DNA of 64,000 bases, taken from NCBI GenBank assembly GCA_934647945.1, contig CAKUFK010000003.1, positions 224,800 to 288,799 on the forward strand. The letters are read 5' to 3'. The DNA comes from an uncultured Eubacteriales bacterium (GTDB taxonomy: Bacteria > Bacillota > Clostridia > Oscillospirales > Acutalibacteraceae). Positions 7,084 to 15,628 of this stretch are shown one piece after another; positions within the stretch are counted from its first letter, which is position 1, and every line of letters starts with the position of its first letter. The translations under genes were made by a program, and so were the position numbers. The notes below the pieces were generated by a model. The model was not told the DNA's origin. It searched no databases and was given only the letters and a program-made list of their open reading frames with translations.

Positions 7084-8751
7084 TTGATACAAGGTAAGAT
7101 ATTGCGGGACGCGATGATCTCCGCGTCCAACTGCCTGAGCCAGAAAAAGCAATCGGTCGACGAGCTGAACATTTTCCCGGTCCCCGATGGGGACACGGGT
7201 ACCAATATGTCTATGACCCTGTCCGCCGCCGCCAGGGAATTGGCCCGCCTGCAGGATCCCACCGTCAGCGAAACCGCCGATACCGCCTCCGCGGCCCTTC
7301 TCCGGGGCGCCCGGGGCAATTCCGGGGTGATTCTTTCCCTGCTGTTCCGCGGCTTTTCCAAGGGACTCAAGGGTAAGAGCGAGGCAAGTGGCGCCGATCT
7401 TGCGGCGGCGCTCGGTATGGGGGTGGAAGCCGCGTATAAGGCCGTTATGAAGCCCACCGAGGGGACTATCCTCACCGTCGCCCGGGAGGCGGCCGAAAAA
7501 GCGATTGCCGCCTCGTCCAAGGATCCGTCGGTCAAAACGGTGTGGGCCGTCATCTGCGACGAAGCAGAAGCCTCCCTCGCCCGGACACCCGATCTGCTGC
7601 CGGTGCTGAAAAAGGCCGGTGTGGTGGATGCGGGCGGGCAGGGGCTCTGCATCATTCTGCGCGCCATGCAGGACGTGTTCGGGGGCGGCGCCATCGTCGA
7701 GGGGGACACCCCTGCCGAAGCGCCAGCAGCGGGTAAAGGCGTCAGCGCCGCCGGTTCCTTTGAGGCGGACATCACCTTTACATACTGCACCGAGTTCATC
7801 GTTGCACGTGATAAAGGGAACGACCGCGATCCGCTCCGCCTGCGCGCCTATCTCGAATCCATCGGCGACTGTGTGGTGGTGGTAGACGATGAGGAGATCA
7901 TCAAGGTCCATGTCCACACCAACGACCCGGGCAAGGCTTTGTCGGAGGGTGTGAAATACGGCCAGTTCGAAACCGTCAAGGTGGAGAATATGCGGATACA
8001 GCACGCCAACGCCGGCTGGGTCGACACCGAGGGCGCCGACGAGCCGAAACCCCTTGAACGGGTGGAGCCGGAGGAGGAATACGGCTTTGTCGCCGTTGCC
8101 GCGGGGGAGGGCCTCCGCACCCTGTTCCAGGATCTCGGCTGCAGCCAGGTTGTCTCGGGCGGCCAGACCATGAACCCCTCCACCGACGACATCCTGAACG
8201 CCATCCAGGCGACTCCCGCCAAGGTGGTGTATGTGCTCCCGAACAACAAAAACATCATCCTCGCGGCGGAACAGGCCGTCCCGCTTGCCGACCGCAAGGT
8301 GCATGTGCTCCAGACCCGCACCATCCCCCAGGGTGTCGCCGCCCTGCTGAGCTTTGACGCCGACGCGGGTGTGGAAGAGAACCTGACCGTGATGATGAAG
8401 GCGGCCGACAATGTGTCCACCGGTTCCGTCACCTTTGCCGCACGGGACAGCGATTTCGATAACCACTCGATCAAAGAGGGCGAAATCCTCGCGCTGGAAA
8501 ACGGCAAGCTGATGTTTACGGATACCGATATCCATCACGCTGCCGTCAAACTGGCCAAGAGCATGATCAATTCCCGCCGCATCTCGGGCCGGGAGGTCGC
8601 GTTCATCACCCTCATGTATGGCGAGGGGATGACCGAGGAAGACGCCGAGGCCGTCCGGGATGCCATCACCGCCAAGGCGGGCGACAACGTGGACATCACC
8701 CTGGTCGACGGGGGACAGCCGGTGTATTACTACTTCATTTCCATCGAATAA
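7084..8751 (+). CDS. fakA: Fatty acid kinase catalytic subunit FakA (DAK2 domain, YloV)
   Basis: FakA phosphorylates fatty acids bound to a FakB (DegV-like) partner, feeding exogenous fatty acids into phospholipid synthesis. An N-terminal DAK2 nucleotide-binding domain shows NIFPVPDGDTGTNMSMT and the glycine-rich LLRGARGNSGVI. A middle domain with CTEFIV and KVHVHTNDPG and a C-terminal DegV-like domain follow. The length of about 555 residues is normal. TTG 7084 is preferred because the AAGGGAG site (7069-7075) is 8 bases away and overlaps the alternative GTG at 7075. No fakB is in the window. Confidence 0.92.
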   Translation: MIQGKILRDAMISASNCLSQKKQSVDELNIFPVPDGDTGTNMSMTLSAAARELARLQDPTVSETADTASAALLRGARGNSGVILSLLFRGFSKGLKGKSEASGADLAAALGMGVEAAYKAVMKPTEGTILTVAREAAEKAIAASSKDPSVKTVWAVICDEAEASLARTPDLLPVLKKAGVVDAGGQGLCIILRAMQDVFGGGAIVEGDTPAEAPAAGKGVSAAGSFEADITFTYCTEFIVARDKGNDRDPLRLRAYLESIGDCVVVVDDEEIIKVHVHTNDPGKALSEGVKYGQFETVKVENMRIQHANAGWVDTEGADEPKPLERVEPEEEYGFVAVAAGEGLRTLFQDLGCSQVVSGGQTMNPSTDDILNAIQATPAKVVYVLPNNKNIILAAEQAVPLADRKVHVLQTRTIPQGVAALLSFDADAGVEENLTVMMKAADNVSTGSVTFAARDSDFDNHSIKEGEILALENGKLMFTDTDIHHAAVKLAKSMINSRRISGREVAFITLMYGEGMTEEDAEAVRDAITAKAGDNVDITLVDGGQPVYYYFISIE

Positions 8752-8877
8752 GGGGCCGGTTCGGCCCAAAAACCGCAGGGGCGAGCCCATGCGTGCGCCG
8801 TGCGGCGCCGCGGGCCCGCCCTGTTTGCGAAAAGGGGGCGGGTTCAGGGTTTGCCCCGCCCGCAGTGGATGGAGGGC

Positions 8878-9900
8878 TTACAGCACCCCTGCCTCCAGAA
8901 ACGAGAACGCCCGGGCGTCGCAGTCGATCCGGGCCTGTACGCCATAGGGCATCGGGCATTGCGGAGAGATATGCCCAAACGGCAAACCATATAAAACCGG
9001 TAGATGGGGACGTCCGTATTCCTCTCCCACCGTCCGGCGGATCCGCGCGGCGTGCTCCTCAAACCCGCGCTTTTCACCGATCCGCCCGATCACGATACCC
9101 CGCAGCCGTTCCAGTGCCCCGCTTTTTCCCAGCCAGTCCAGAAAAGCATCCAGCTGGCCCGGCGAAAAGAAGGAGGGGATATCCTCGAGGAAGAGGATCG
9201 CGCCGGCCCAGTCCTCCGCCTTCGGTGCCAAGGGTGTGCCGTCCAGCTCCATCAGGCCGGTGTGCCCGCCGAGCAGGACCCCCTCGGCCCGCCCCTCTCC
9301 CTGGATCAGTTCGTAACCGGGGCAGGGCGCATAGGGGCGGACATCCTCCGGATTCTCGTAAATGGGCGGGCGGCAGGTCCAGCTTCCGGGCACCTCTACC
9401 GGCCCCGCAGCCCCCTCCATCAGCGTCCGGCGGAACCAGCGGACGGTGTCGGGATGCAGGCCCTGGGGATCGGCCAGGGGGGAGAGGAGGTTGGGGCCGT
9501 AAAACGTGGATAGCCCCGCCCGGCGGCAAAACAGATGAAGGTTGAGGACATCGGAATACCCCATGAACACCTTGGGGTTCCGCCGGACCGTTTCCTCATG
9601 TAGATAGGGCAGCAGGCGGTGGCTGTCGTTGCCTCCGACGTTGGCGAGGATCCCCCGGACTTCCGGGTTCTCGAAGGCCCACAACAGATCCTCCGCCCGC
9701 GCCTCCGGGTGACGGCGCAGATAGTCCGAACCCTTCAGTGCATGAGGTGCCGGTATCACCCGCAGCGAGAAAGCTTCCCGGAGCCTTCGGACGCCCAGCT
9801 CGTACCGCCAGATGATGGAGGCGTCCCCCGCCCAGCCGTGGCAGGGGCTGACGGCGGCCACGGTATCGCCGGCCTTCAGCCGCGGTGGCTTCTGCAGCAT
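8878..9900 (-). CDS. S66 family LD-carboxypeptidase, MccF-like
   Basis: S66 serine peptidases cut tetrapeptides of recycled murein or, in the MccF branch, inactivate microcin C-like peptide-nucleotide antibiotics. The 340-residue product starts KAGDTVAAVSPCHGWAG and has the nucleophile region VGGNDSHRLLPYL, followed by NPKVFMGYSDVLNLHL and FYGPN. GNDS rather than GxxS with a short spacer resembles the MccF group. A distal LEDIP and a GLPFGH close to the end supply the Glu and His of the Ser-Glu-His triad. It is inserted on the opposite strand between fakA and recG, which are often near each other in relatives. Confidence 0.85.
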   Translation of the reverse strand: MLQKPPRLKAGDTVAAVSPCHGWAGDASIIWRYELGVRRLREAFSLRVIPAPHALKGSDYLRRHPEARAEDLLWAFENPEVRGILANVGGNDSHRLLPYLHEETVRRNPKVFMGYSDVLNLHLFCRRAGLSTFYGPNLLSPLADPQGLHPDTVRWFRRTLMEGAAGPVEVPGSWTCRPPIYENPEDVRPYAPCPGYELIQGEGRAEGVLLGGHTGLMELDGTPLAPKAEDWAGAILFLEDIPSFFSPGQLDAFLDWLGKSGALERLRGIVIGRIGEKRGFEEHAARIRRTVGEEYGRPHLPVLYGLPFGHISPQCPMPYGVQARIDCDARAFSFLEAGVL

Positions 9901-9972
9901 CCCGATCCCCCCTTTTTTGTCCCAGTATACACGCGCACGCCGATTTGATCAAGAGAAGAGGAGGCATCGGCC

Positions 9973-12018
9973 ATGGAAATCCATATGGACACCCCCGTCC
10001 AGTTCCTCAAGGGAGTGGGCGAGCGGCGGGCGGCGCAGTTTGCCCGTCTCGGCGTGACGACGGCCGGTACCCTGCTGCGGCATTATCCCCGGCAATACGA
10101 AGACTGGACCGCCATTGTCCCCATCGCCTCCGCACCGGTGGGCGAGCCTTGCTGCATCCGCGCCACCGCCATGGCGGCGCCACAGGAGCATCGGGTGCGC
10201 AGGGGCCTGTCCCTGTACCGGTTCACCGCCTCGGACGGAGTGAGCCTGCTCCATGTCACCCTGTTCAACAATAAATATGCAGCTGCCAAGATCAAGAAAG
10301 GGGAGGACTATCTCTTCTTCGGCACGGTGACCGGCGGGTTCCGGAGGGCGGAAATGGCATCGCCCCTCATCGAGCCGGCCGAGGGGGGAGCCCGGATCCG
10401 CCCGATCTACCCGCAGACCGAGGGCCTGACCTCCCGGGTGATCGAAACCGTGGTGGCCAATACCCTCCTGGCGCTGGGCAATGAGCTGGACGATGATCCC
10501 CTTCCCTTTTCCCTGCGGCAGGCGCATCAGCTCTGCACCCGCCGGTATGCGCTCGACAACATCCATTTTCCGGCCGATCATCGGGCGCTTTCGGTTGCGC
10601 GGCGCCGCCTGGTGTTCGAGGAGCTGCTCCTGCTCCAGCTTGGCCTTCTGCGGCTCAAGGGCCGTTCCCGGGGCAGGACCGGGGCCCGGATCGAGAGGGA
10701 TGCGTCGGCGGCTTTCTGGCCTCTGCTCCCTTTTTCCCCGACCGGAGCCCAGCGGCGCGCCGTGGCAGACTGTGTCCGGGATATGCAGAGCGGCGCGCCC
10801 ATGTCCCGCCTGGTTCAGGGGGACGTGGGCAGCGGCAAAACCGCCGTGGCCGCCGGCGTGGCGTTCACTGTGATCCAAAACGGGTTCCAAGCGGCCATGA
10901 TGGCGCCCACGGAAATTTTGGCGGAACAGCATGCCCGGTCCCTGACTTCCCTGCTGGAAAAAGGAGGAATCCGGGTCGGTCTTCTGACCGGATCCCTGGC
11001 CGCGGCCGAGAAACGGCAAGTGCTCGCCGACACGGCAGAGGGACGGATCCAGTTTCTGGTCGGCACACACGCGCTGCTGTCAGAAGGGGTGTCCTTCGCC
11101 CGCCTGGGGCTGGTCATCACCGACGAGCAGCACCGATTCGGAGTGGCGCAGCGGGCCGCCCTCGCCGCCAAAGGGGAAAACCCGCACCTTCTCGTCATGT
11201 CCGCGACCCCGATCCCCCGTACCCTGGCCCTGATCCTGTATGGGGACCTGGACGTTTCGGCCTTAGACGAGCTGCCCCCCGGCCGCCAGCCTGTGGCCAC
11301 ATTCGCCGTGGGCGGTGACAAGCGGGAAAGAGCGTACGCCTATGTCCGCCGGCACCTCGATGAGGGCCGGCAGGCCTATGTCGTGTGTCCCCTGGTCGAG
11401 GATGGGGAGACCGATCTCGCCTCGGCGTCGGCGTATTTTGAAAAGCTCATGGCGGGACCGCTGCGTTCCTACTCCCTTGGCCTGCTCCACGGCCGGCTGA
11501 AAGCAGCTGAGAAGGACGCCGTGATGCGGGATTTTGCGGCGGGCCGGATCCAGGTGCTCGTTGCCACCACCGTCATCGAAGTGGGGGTGGATGTCCCCAA
11601 TGCGGTGATCATGGTCATTGAAAACGCCGAGCGGTTCGGCCTCGCACAGCTCCATCAGCTCCGCGGCCGGGTGGGACGGGGCCGCCACGCGTCGTCCTGT
11701 ATCCTGATATCCGATGCGAAAAACGAGGAGGCTGTACGGCGCCTGCGGGTGATGTGCCAGACCAACGACGGGTTCCGCATCGCGGACGAGGATTTAAAGC
11801 TGCGGGGTCCCGGCGATTTCTTCGGCAGCCGTCAGCACGGCCTGCCGAACCTCAAAATCGCCGACCTAATGGGGGATATGCCTCTGTTTCAGGAGGCGAA
11901 AGAGGCGGCCGAGTGTTTGATCGGCGAAGATCCGGGGCTGGAATCGCCCGGCAGCCAGCCTCTCCGGACGGAAGTCGTCCGGCTGTTCGAGCAGGTGGGG
12001 GAGCAGGGGCTCAACTGA
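9973..12018 (+). CDS. recG: ATP-dependent DNA helicase RecG
   Basis: RecG remodels stalled replication forks and branched DNA. The 681-residue product has an N-terminal wedge/OB domain (VQFLKGVGERRAAQFARLG at the start), then a superfamily 2 helicase core with Walker A GDVGSGKT at about 283-290, the DEQH box at about 384-387, SATPIPRTLAL (motif III), and VGRGRHASSC (motif VI). The C-terminal LRGPGDFFGSRQHG segment is diagnostic of RecG. Start ATG 9973 is used; ATG 9985 is an alternative four codons later. It is divergent from the S66 gene and ends in a terminator before the tRNAs. Confidence 0.96.
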   Translation: MEIHMDTPVQFLKGVGERRAAQFARLGVTTAGTLLRHYPRQYEDWTAIVPIASAPVGEPCCIRATAMAAPQEHRVRRGLSLYRFTASDGVSLLHVTLFNNKYAAAKIKKGEDYLFFGTVTGGFRRAEMASPLIEPAEGGARIRPIYPQTEGLTSRVIETVVANTLLALGNELDDDPLPFSLRQAHQLCTRRYALDNIHFPADHRALSVARRRLVFEELLLLQLGLLRLKGRSRGRTGARIERDASAAFWPLLPFSPTGAQRRAVADCVRDMQSGAPMSRLVQGDVGSGKTAVAAGVAFTVIQNGFQAAMMAPTEILAEQHARSLTSLLEKGGIRVGLLTGSLAAAEKRQVLADTAEGRIQFLVGTHALLSEGVSFARLGLVITDEQHRFGVAQRAALAAKGENPHLLVMSATPIPRTLALILYGDLDVSALDELPPGRQPVATFAVGGDKRERAYAYVRRHLDEGRQAYVVCPLVEDGETDLASASAYFEKLMAGPLRSYSLGLLHGRLKAAEKDAVMRDFAAGRIQVLVATTVIEVGVDVPNAVIMVIENAERFGLAQLHQLRGRVGRGRHASSCILISDAKNEEAVRRLRVMCQTNDGFRIADEDLKLRGPGDFFGSRQHGLPNLKIADLMGDMPLFQEAKEAAECLIGEDPGLESPGSQPLRTEVVRLFEQVGEQGLN

Positions 12019-12045
12019 TTTTTCGTCCGAATAACCACCCTACCC

Positions 12046-12091
12046 TTTTCGAAAACCCGGCCCGGCAAATACTTGGCCGAGTTTTCGAAAA
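12046..12091 (+). terminator. Terminator after recG
   Basis: TTTTCGAAAAC (12046-12056) pairs with GTTTTCGAAAA (12081-12091), with an inner GGCC/GGCC stem. It lies 28 bases after the recG stop and just before the tRNA promoter. Confidence 0.65.
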
Positions 12092-12096
12092 ACCTG

Positions 12097-12125
12097 TTGA
12101 CAAACCGGCTCGTTTTGCTTATAAT
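12097..12125 (+). promoter_or_regulatory. Strong tRNA promoter
   Basis: Both hexamers are perfect (TTGACA 12097-12102 and TATAAT 12120-12125), with a 17-base spacer, 57 bases before the first tRNA. This is the best promoter in the window. Confidence 0.92.
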
Positions 12126-12182
12126 AGACGACGTTGCATCCTGCTGTTCCGCCGTTTGGCCGGCGCGGCAGATGTCAAAAGT

Positions 12183-12259
12183 GGCCCGGTAGTTCAGCTG
12201 GTTAGAACGCTAGCCTGTCACGCTAGAGGTCGACGGTTCGAGCCCGTTCCGGGTCGCCA
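12183..12259 (+). tRNA. tRNA-Asp (GTC)
   Basis: A full cloverleaf of 77 bases includes an encoded CCA. The acceptor GGCCCGG pairs with CCGGGTC, the D-arm has AGTTCAGCTGG, the anticodon loop CTGTCAC gives GTC, and the T-arm has GGTTCGAGCC. Confidence 0.97.
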
Positions 12260-12262
12260 CTT

Positions 12263-12338
<76 letters not shown>

Positions 12339-12375
12339 AAACAAAAAGCACTTCATACGAAGTGCTTTTTGTTTT
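12339..12375 (+). terminator. Terminator of the tRNA unit
   Basis: A long stem, AACAAAAAGCACTTC with GAAGTGCTTTTTGTT, closes a four-base ATAC loop and directly follows the tRNA-Thr CCA end. Confidence 0.88.
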
Positions 12376-12446
12376 GGAAGACGATGCAAGGTTGCCATAT
12401 TAAGAGGAGTTTTTGAAGAAAATACTTAGAATTTGAGGTATCCATG

Positions 12447-12479
12447 ACCCCACACCCGTCTAAACGGCGGCTGTGGGGT
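12447..12479. terminator. Hairpin downstream of the secreted-protein gene
   Basis: ACCCCACA (12447-12454) pairs with TGTGGGGT (12472-12479). It lies just past the stop of the gene at 12488-12934 but lacks a clear U-tract on that strand, so the terminator role is tentative. Confidence 0.4.
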
Positions 12480-12487
12480 TTGGTTAC

Positions 12488-12934
12488 TTACGAATGGCTG
12501 TCGGGATTCTCATGGATATGTCTCGGCCGTCCCATGGGGAACGGGCAGAGTCCCGAGTCCCGCAGCTGCTGCATGTGCTCACGCATCTGTCCGGTCCGTT
12601 CGGCCACCTTGTCTGCCTCTAGGATGCCGTCATCTGCAAGCCCTTGCAGAAGCTGGATGTCTGCGTTCATCCGGGCTTCAGCGAGCTTGTAAAGCTCCTG
12701 TTTCTGTTCGTCGGAGAGGGCGTTCCATTTTTCCTGAATGGCTTCCCTAAATTCCCGCATCCTGGCCAGCCGGGCTCCCGGTTCTTCTTCCGAAGAGGCG
12801 GGAGCCCCCTGCGAAACAGGCGGCTCAGGGATGTTTTTTTCGGCTGCGACCCCAAAACCGGAGAAGAGCACGGCCGTGAGCATCAGAGAGCCGGCCAAAC
12901 CTGCCATTTTGATTTTCAGGCTGTTTTTTCCCAT
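12488..12934 (-). CDS. Secreted DUF2680-like protein
   Basis: From ATG 12934 (AAGGA site 6-7 bases upstream) the product has 148 residues: a signal peptide (MGKNSLKIKMAGLAGSLML, then a hydrophobic stretch ending GVAA), a Pro/Glu/Ser linker, and a helical region with WNALSDEQKQELYKLAEAR and later GQMREHMQQLRDSG. The LSDEQKQEL pattern followed by charged helices resembles clostridial DUF2680 proteins of unknown role. Longer forms starting at ATG 12964 or further upstream are possible; a GGAGGTGATG sequence upstream at about 12988 leaves the start uncertain. The C-terminus is His/Pro-rich (GRPRHIHENPDSHS), perhaps metal-binding. Confidence 0.6.
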   Translation of the reverse strand: MGKNSLKIKMAGLAGSLMLTAVLFSGFGVAAEKNIPEPPVSQGAPASSEEEPGARLARMREFREAIQEKWNALSDEQKQELYKLAEARMNADIQLLQGLADDGILEADKVAERTGQMREHMQQLRDSGLCPFPMGRPRHIHENPDSHS

Positions 12935-13085
12935 ATCCGCATCCTTCTTTCTATCTGATTTCATGAAAAACGCGCGGGCTGTCATCACCTCCTTCTCACA
13001 TAGTATCTCCGGATGTCCAGGCGTTTTTCTGCCAGCCATTTTTTCATACAAGTTGCCCGTCATGGCTGCATTTCAAGGGAATCTA

Positions 13086-13114
13086 TTGAAAATTTGTCAA
13101 AAACACGCTAAAAT
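13086..13114 (+). promoter_or_regulatory. Promoter for the DUF6485 gene
   Basis: TTGAAA (13086-13091) and TAAAAT (13109-13114) have a 17-base spacer, 23 bases before the ATG. Confidence 0.7.
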
Positions 13115-13137
13115 GAAAGAAAAAAGGAGGGATTACA

Positions 13138-13335
13138 ATGCCCTGTGACAATCGGCGGCCTTGCCCGTGTACCTATCCGGGATGTCCTCGCCATGGACAC
13201 TGCTGCGCCTGTGTGGCCCATCATCGGGACAAGGAAGGCGGGATTCCCGGCTGCTTTTTCACCAAAGAGGGGGAGGCGCTCTGGCAGCGGGATTTCGAGA
13301 CCTTTGCGAAAGACCGCGGTGTCAAACGGCCGTGA
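13138..13335 (+). CDS. DUF6485-like cysteine-rich small protein
   Basis: The 65-residue product has seven cysteines, arranged as CPCTYPGCPRHGHCCACVAHH followed by IPGCFF. This spacing (CTYPxCPRHGxCCxCVxxHR, then PxCxF) matches a small clostridial family annotated DUF6485. The C-terminal half ends in a charged helix (WQRDFETFAKDRG). The cysteines suggest metal binding; function is unknown. AAAGGAGGG lies 6 bases before the ATG, and the gene is monocistronic. Confidence 0.8.
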   Translation: MPCDNRRPCPCTYPGCPRHGHCCACVAHHRDKEGGIPGCFFTKEGEALWQRDFETFAKDRGVKRP

Positions 13336-13506
13336 CCAGGGCCCTGACACCCATTGAAATGTCTCAGAGCCTGTGATCGTACAGAGGGTGAAAAAACACT
13401 TGGACAGCGTTTTGGGCGGGGCATTGCGATCGCTGGCGTCTCTGCTTCAAGGCTCTGTCTTGTTTGGATTATGATCGGCAACACGATGGGATAAACGGTT
13501 CATTCA

Positions 13507-13653
13507 TTGAAGGCTCTCCTTCTGTTGGCTTGTGCGGTGGCCAGTCAGAATGGGAGGTCGGTCAACAAGGAGATCGAATTCCGGATGCGCGAGGTTATCA
13601 GGGCGTATGAAACGGAACATGGCCCCATCCGGCTGGAGAAAGACGCACGATAA
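13507..13653 (+). CDS. Possible small exported peptide or gene remnant (48 aa)
   Basis: The interval 13336-13770 has no convincing large gene. This frame opens after a stop at about 13490 and can start at TTG 13507, giving MKALLLLACAVASQNGRSVN and then a charged helical tail (FRMREVIRAYETEH...EKDAR). The tail looks protein-like and a good terminator follows 18 bases after the stop, but the ribosome site is poor and no homolog is recognised. It may be the decayed end of a longer gene. Confidence 0.3.
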   Translation: MKALLLLACAVASQNGRSVNKEIEFRMREVIRAYETEHGPIRLEKDAR

Positions 13654-13670
13654 CGACGAAATGGTTACAG

Positions 13671-13707
13671 ACCCGGGACTGGATATCCGTTCCCGGGCTT
13701 TTCTTTT
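13671..13707 (+). terminator. Terminator after the 48-aa frame
   Basis: CCCGGGA (13672-13678) pairs with TCCCGGG (13691-13697), followed by CTTTTCTTTT on the plus strand. Confidence 0.65.
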
Positions 13708-13722
13708 GCTATAGCGGGCAAC

Positions 13723-13760
13723 GAAAAAAACACCCTGGCTCCCGCCAGGGTGTTTTTTTC
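13723..13760. terminator. Bidirectional terminator before the alcohol dehydrogenase end
   Basis: AAAAAACACCCTGGC and GCCAGGGTGTTTTTT flank a short loop, with A- and T-runs on both sides. It follows the adh stop codon on the minus strand. Confidence 0.85.
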
Positions 13761-13771
13761 GCGCATTTGCC

Positions 13772-14935
13772 TTACAGCGCCAATTCATAAATGGCATGGA
13801 CGTCCCGGGTATGGAGCTTTTGGAACTGTCCCTGAGGGCCTTTGGCGCAGCATTTCTCCGCCATCTCCAAAAGGCGGCTGTCGTCGATGCCGGCCTCCCC
13901 GAGCCGGACCGGCATCCCGATGGACCGCAGGTAGGCTTCCAGACGGCGGATCCCCTGCAGCACGATCTGTTCGGGCTCCGCAAAAGCCAGGTCCACGCCG
14001 AACACCCGGACCGCAAACTGCACGAATCGGGACATATCCGCGCGATAAACGTATTTCATCCATGCCGGGAAGACGATGGCCAGACCCGCGCCATGGGCGA
14101 TGTCGTAGAGCGCGCTGAGCTCATGTTCGATCTGGTGGGAAGCCCAGTCCCCGATCCGGCCGGTGTCCAGCAGGTTGTTGTGGGCGACGGTACCCGCCCA
14201 CATCAGCTCCGCCCGGATATGATAATCGTCGGGGCGTTCGAGAGCCAAAGGGGTGTAGTTGATAACCGTGCGCATGGTGGCCTCCAGCAGCCGGTCGGTG
14301 AGATCCACGTGATCTACCCGGGTGAAATACCGCTCCATGAGGTGGGCGAGGATGTCGGTAGCGCCGCAGGCTGTCTGATAGGGAGGCAGGGTGCAGGTAA
14401 AAGCCGGGTTGAGGATGGCGAAACGGGGAATGAGTGCCTCTCCGGCACAGGAGCGTTTGAGCAGGCCCTCCTCTTTGGTGATGACGCAGCTGTCGCTCGA
14501 TTCACTGCCCGCCGCCGGGATGGTGAGCACCACGCCGACCGGCAGCGCTTTTTCCACCGGAACGAGCCGTTCGAAAAAGTCCCACACGTCCCCGTCGGCA
14601 CACGCGCCGAGCGCGACTGTTTTGGCGGTGTCGATGACGCTGCCGCCTCCGACCGCCAGAACGGCGTCGAGCCGGTTTTCACGGCAGAGACGGATCCCTT
14701 CCCGCACCAGGCCGAGGCGAGGATTGGGTTGGACGCCGGCGAGTTCGGTCACCTCGACGCCGGCGTCCGCCAGACGGGCCAAGACCGTATCATACAGGCC
14801 GCTGCGTTTGATGGAGCCGCCGCCATATACCAGCAGCACCCGCCGGCCAAGCGCGGCCATCCGTTTCCCGACCTGTTCCTCCATCCCCTTTCCGAAAAGG
14901 ATGCGGGCCGGATTATAAAATTCAAAGTTGAGCAT
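13772..14935 (-). CDS. Iron-containing alcohol dehydrogenase (butanol dehydrogenase-like)
   Basis: This family III enzyme reduces aldehydes to alcohols with NAD(P)H. The 387-residue product has the GGGSVID cofactor motif at 96-102 and likely iron ligands D194 and H198 (GATDILAHLME), H267 (DWASHQIEHEL) and H281 (AHGAGLAIVFP). The start MLNFEFYNPARILFGKG is typical of YugJ/BdhA-like enzymes. It is a single gene with its own terminator. In a fermentative anaerobe it would help regenerate NAD(P)+. Substrate preference cannot be read from sequence. Confidence 0.92.
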   Translation of the reverse strand: MLNFEFYNPARILFGKGMEEQVGKRMAALGRRVLLVYGGGSIKRSGLYDTVLARLADAGVEVTELAGVQPNPRLGLVREGIRLCRENRLDAVLAVGGGSVIDTAKTVALGACADGDVWDFFERLVPVEKALPVGVVLTIPAAGSESSDSCVITKEEGLLKRSCAGEALIPRFAILNPAFTCTLPPYQTACGATDILAHLMERYFTRVDHVDLTDRLLEATMRTVINYTPLALERPDDYHIRAELMWAGTVAHNNLLDTGRIGDWASHQIEHELSALYDIAHGAGLAIVFPAWMKYVYRADMSRFVQFAVRVFGVDLAFAEPEQIVLQGIRRLEAYLRSIGMPVRLGEAGIDDSRLLEMAEKCCAKGPQGQFQKLHTRDVHAIYELAL

Positions 14936-14952
14936 GACAAATCCCCCTTATG

Positions 14953-15606
14953 TTATCCAATGACATAGAACAGGATACAGAAATAATGGAGAACGGCCCC
15001 GGCCAATACGAAGAAATGCCAGAACGCGTGCATGAACCGGACGCCTTTTTTGCGGTAAAACAGGACACCGGCGGTGTAGAACACACCGCCGAGGATGAGC
15101 AGGATCACGCCGGGCAGGGCCATCCGCCGCACCAGGGGCACAATGGCGGCGATGACGCACCAGCCGCTCGCGATATAGCCAACCATCGAGATTTTTTTGA
15201 ACCGCTCCACACTGATGGAGTTCAGGACAATCCCGACGACAGCCACGCCCCAGACCACGCCGAACACCGTCCAGCCCACCCAGCCCCGGAGAGTGACCAG
15301 GGTAAAAGGGGTATAGGTCCCGGCGATAAGGAAGAAAATAGAGGTATGGTCAAAGACGCGGAATACCTTTTTCGCCGTGGGATTGGTCAGGGCGTGATAG
15401 AGGCAGGACATCAGGAAAAGGAAGATCATGCTCGCGCCATAGATGGCTGAGCTGACTACCTGCCAGACGTCGTTGGACTGCACGAGCAGGACGACCATAC
15501 CGGCGATGGCCATGCCGGCGCCGACGCCATGAGTGATGGAGTTGGTGATCTCTTCTCCGAGAGTATAGAAAGGCGTTTTTTTCTCAGGGCCGGTATTGGA
15601 TGGCAT
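14953..15606 (-). CDS. Hemolysin III family membrane protein (PAQR-like)
   Basis: The 217-residue product has seven predicted membrane segments and the family motifs GEEITNSITHGVGAGMA near the N-terminus, SCLYHAL in the second helix region and HAFWHFFVLAGAVLHY near the C-terminus. The conserved Ser, Asp and His residues form the metal site of the PAQR/CREST superfamily. YqfA-type relatives have been tied to membrane homeostasis; haemolysis is not a safe inference. The gene starts 22 bases after the P-type ATPase stop, so the two probably form an operon. Confidence 0.9.
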   Translation of the reverse strand: MPSNTGPEKKTPFYTLGEEITNSITHGVGAGMAIAGMVVLLVQSNDVWQVVSSAIYGASMIFLFLMSCLYHALTNPTAKKVFRVFDHTSIFFLIAGTYTPFTLVTLRGWVGWTVFGVVWGVAVVGIVLNSISVERFKKISMVGYIASGWCVIAAIVPLVRRMALPGVILLILGGVFYTAGVLFYRKKGVRFMHAFWHFFVLAGAVLHYFCILFYVIG

Positions 15607-15628
15607 GGCGTTCTCCTTTCAAGAGGGG

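Noticed and set aside
8793..9545. A 250-codon plus-strand frame after fakA
   Set aside because: It is antisense to the S66 peptidase, which has clear catalytic motifs; the frame is Pro/Arg-rich.
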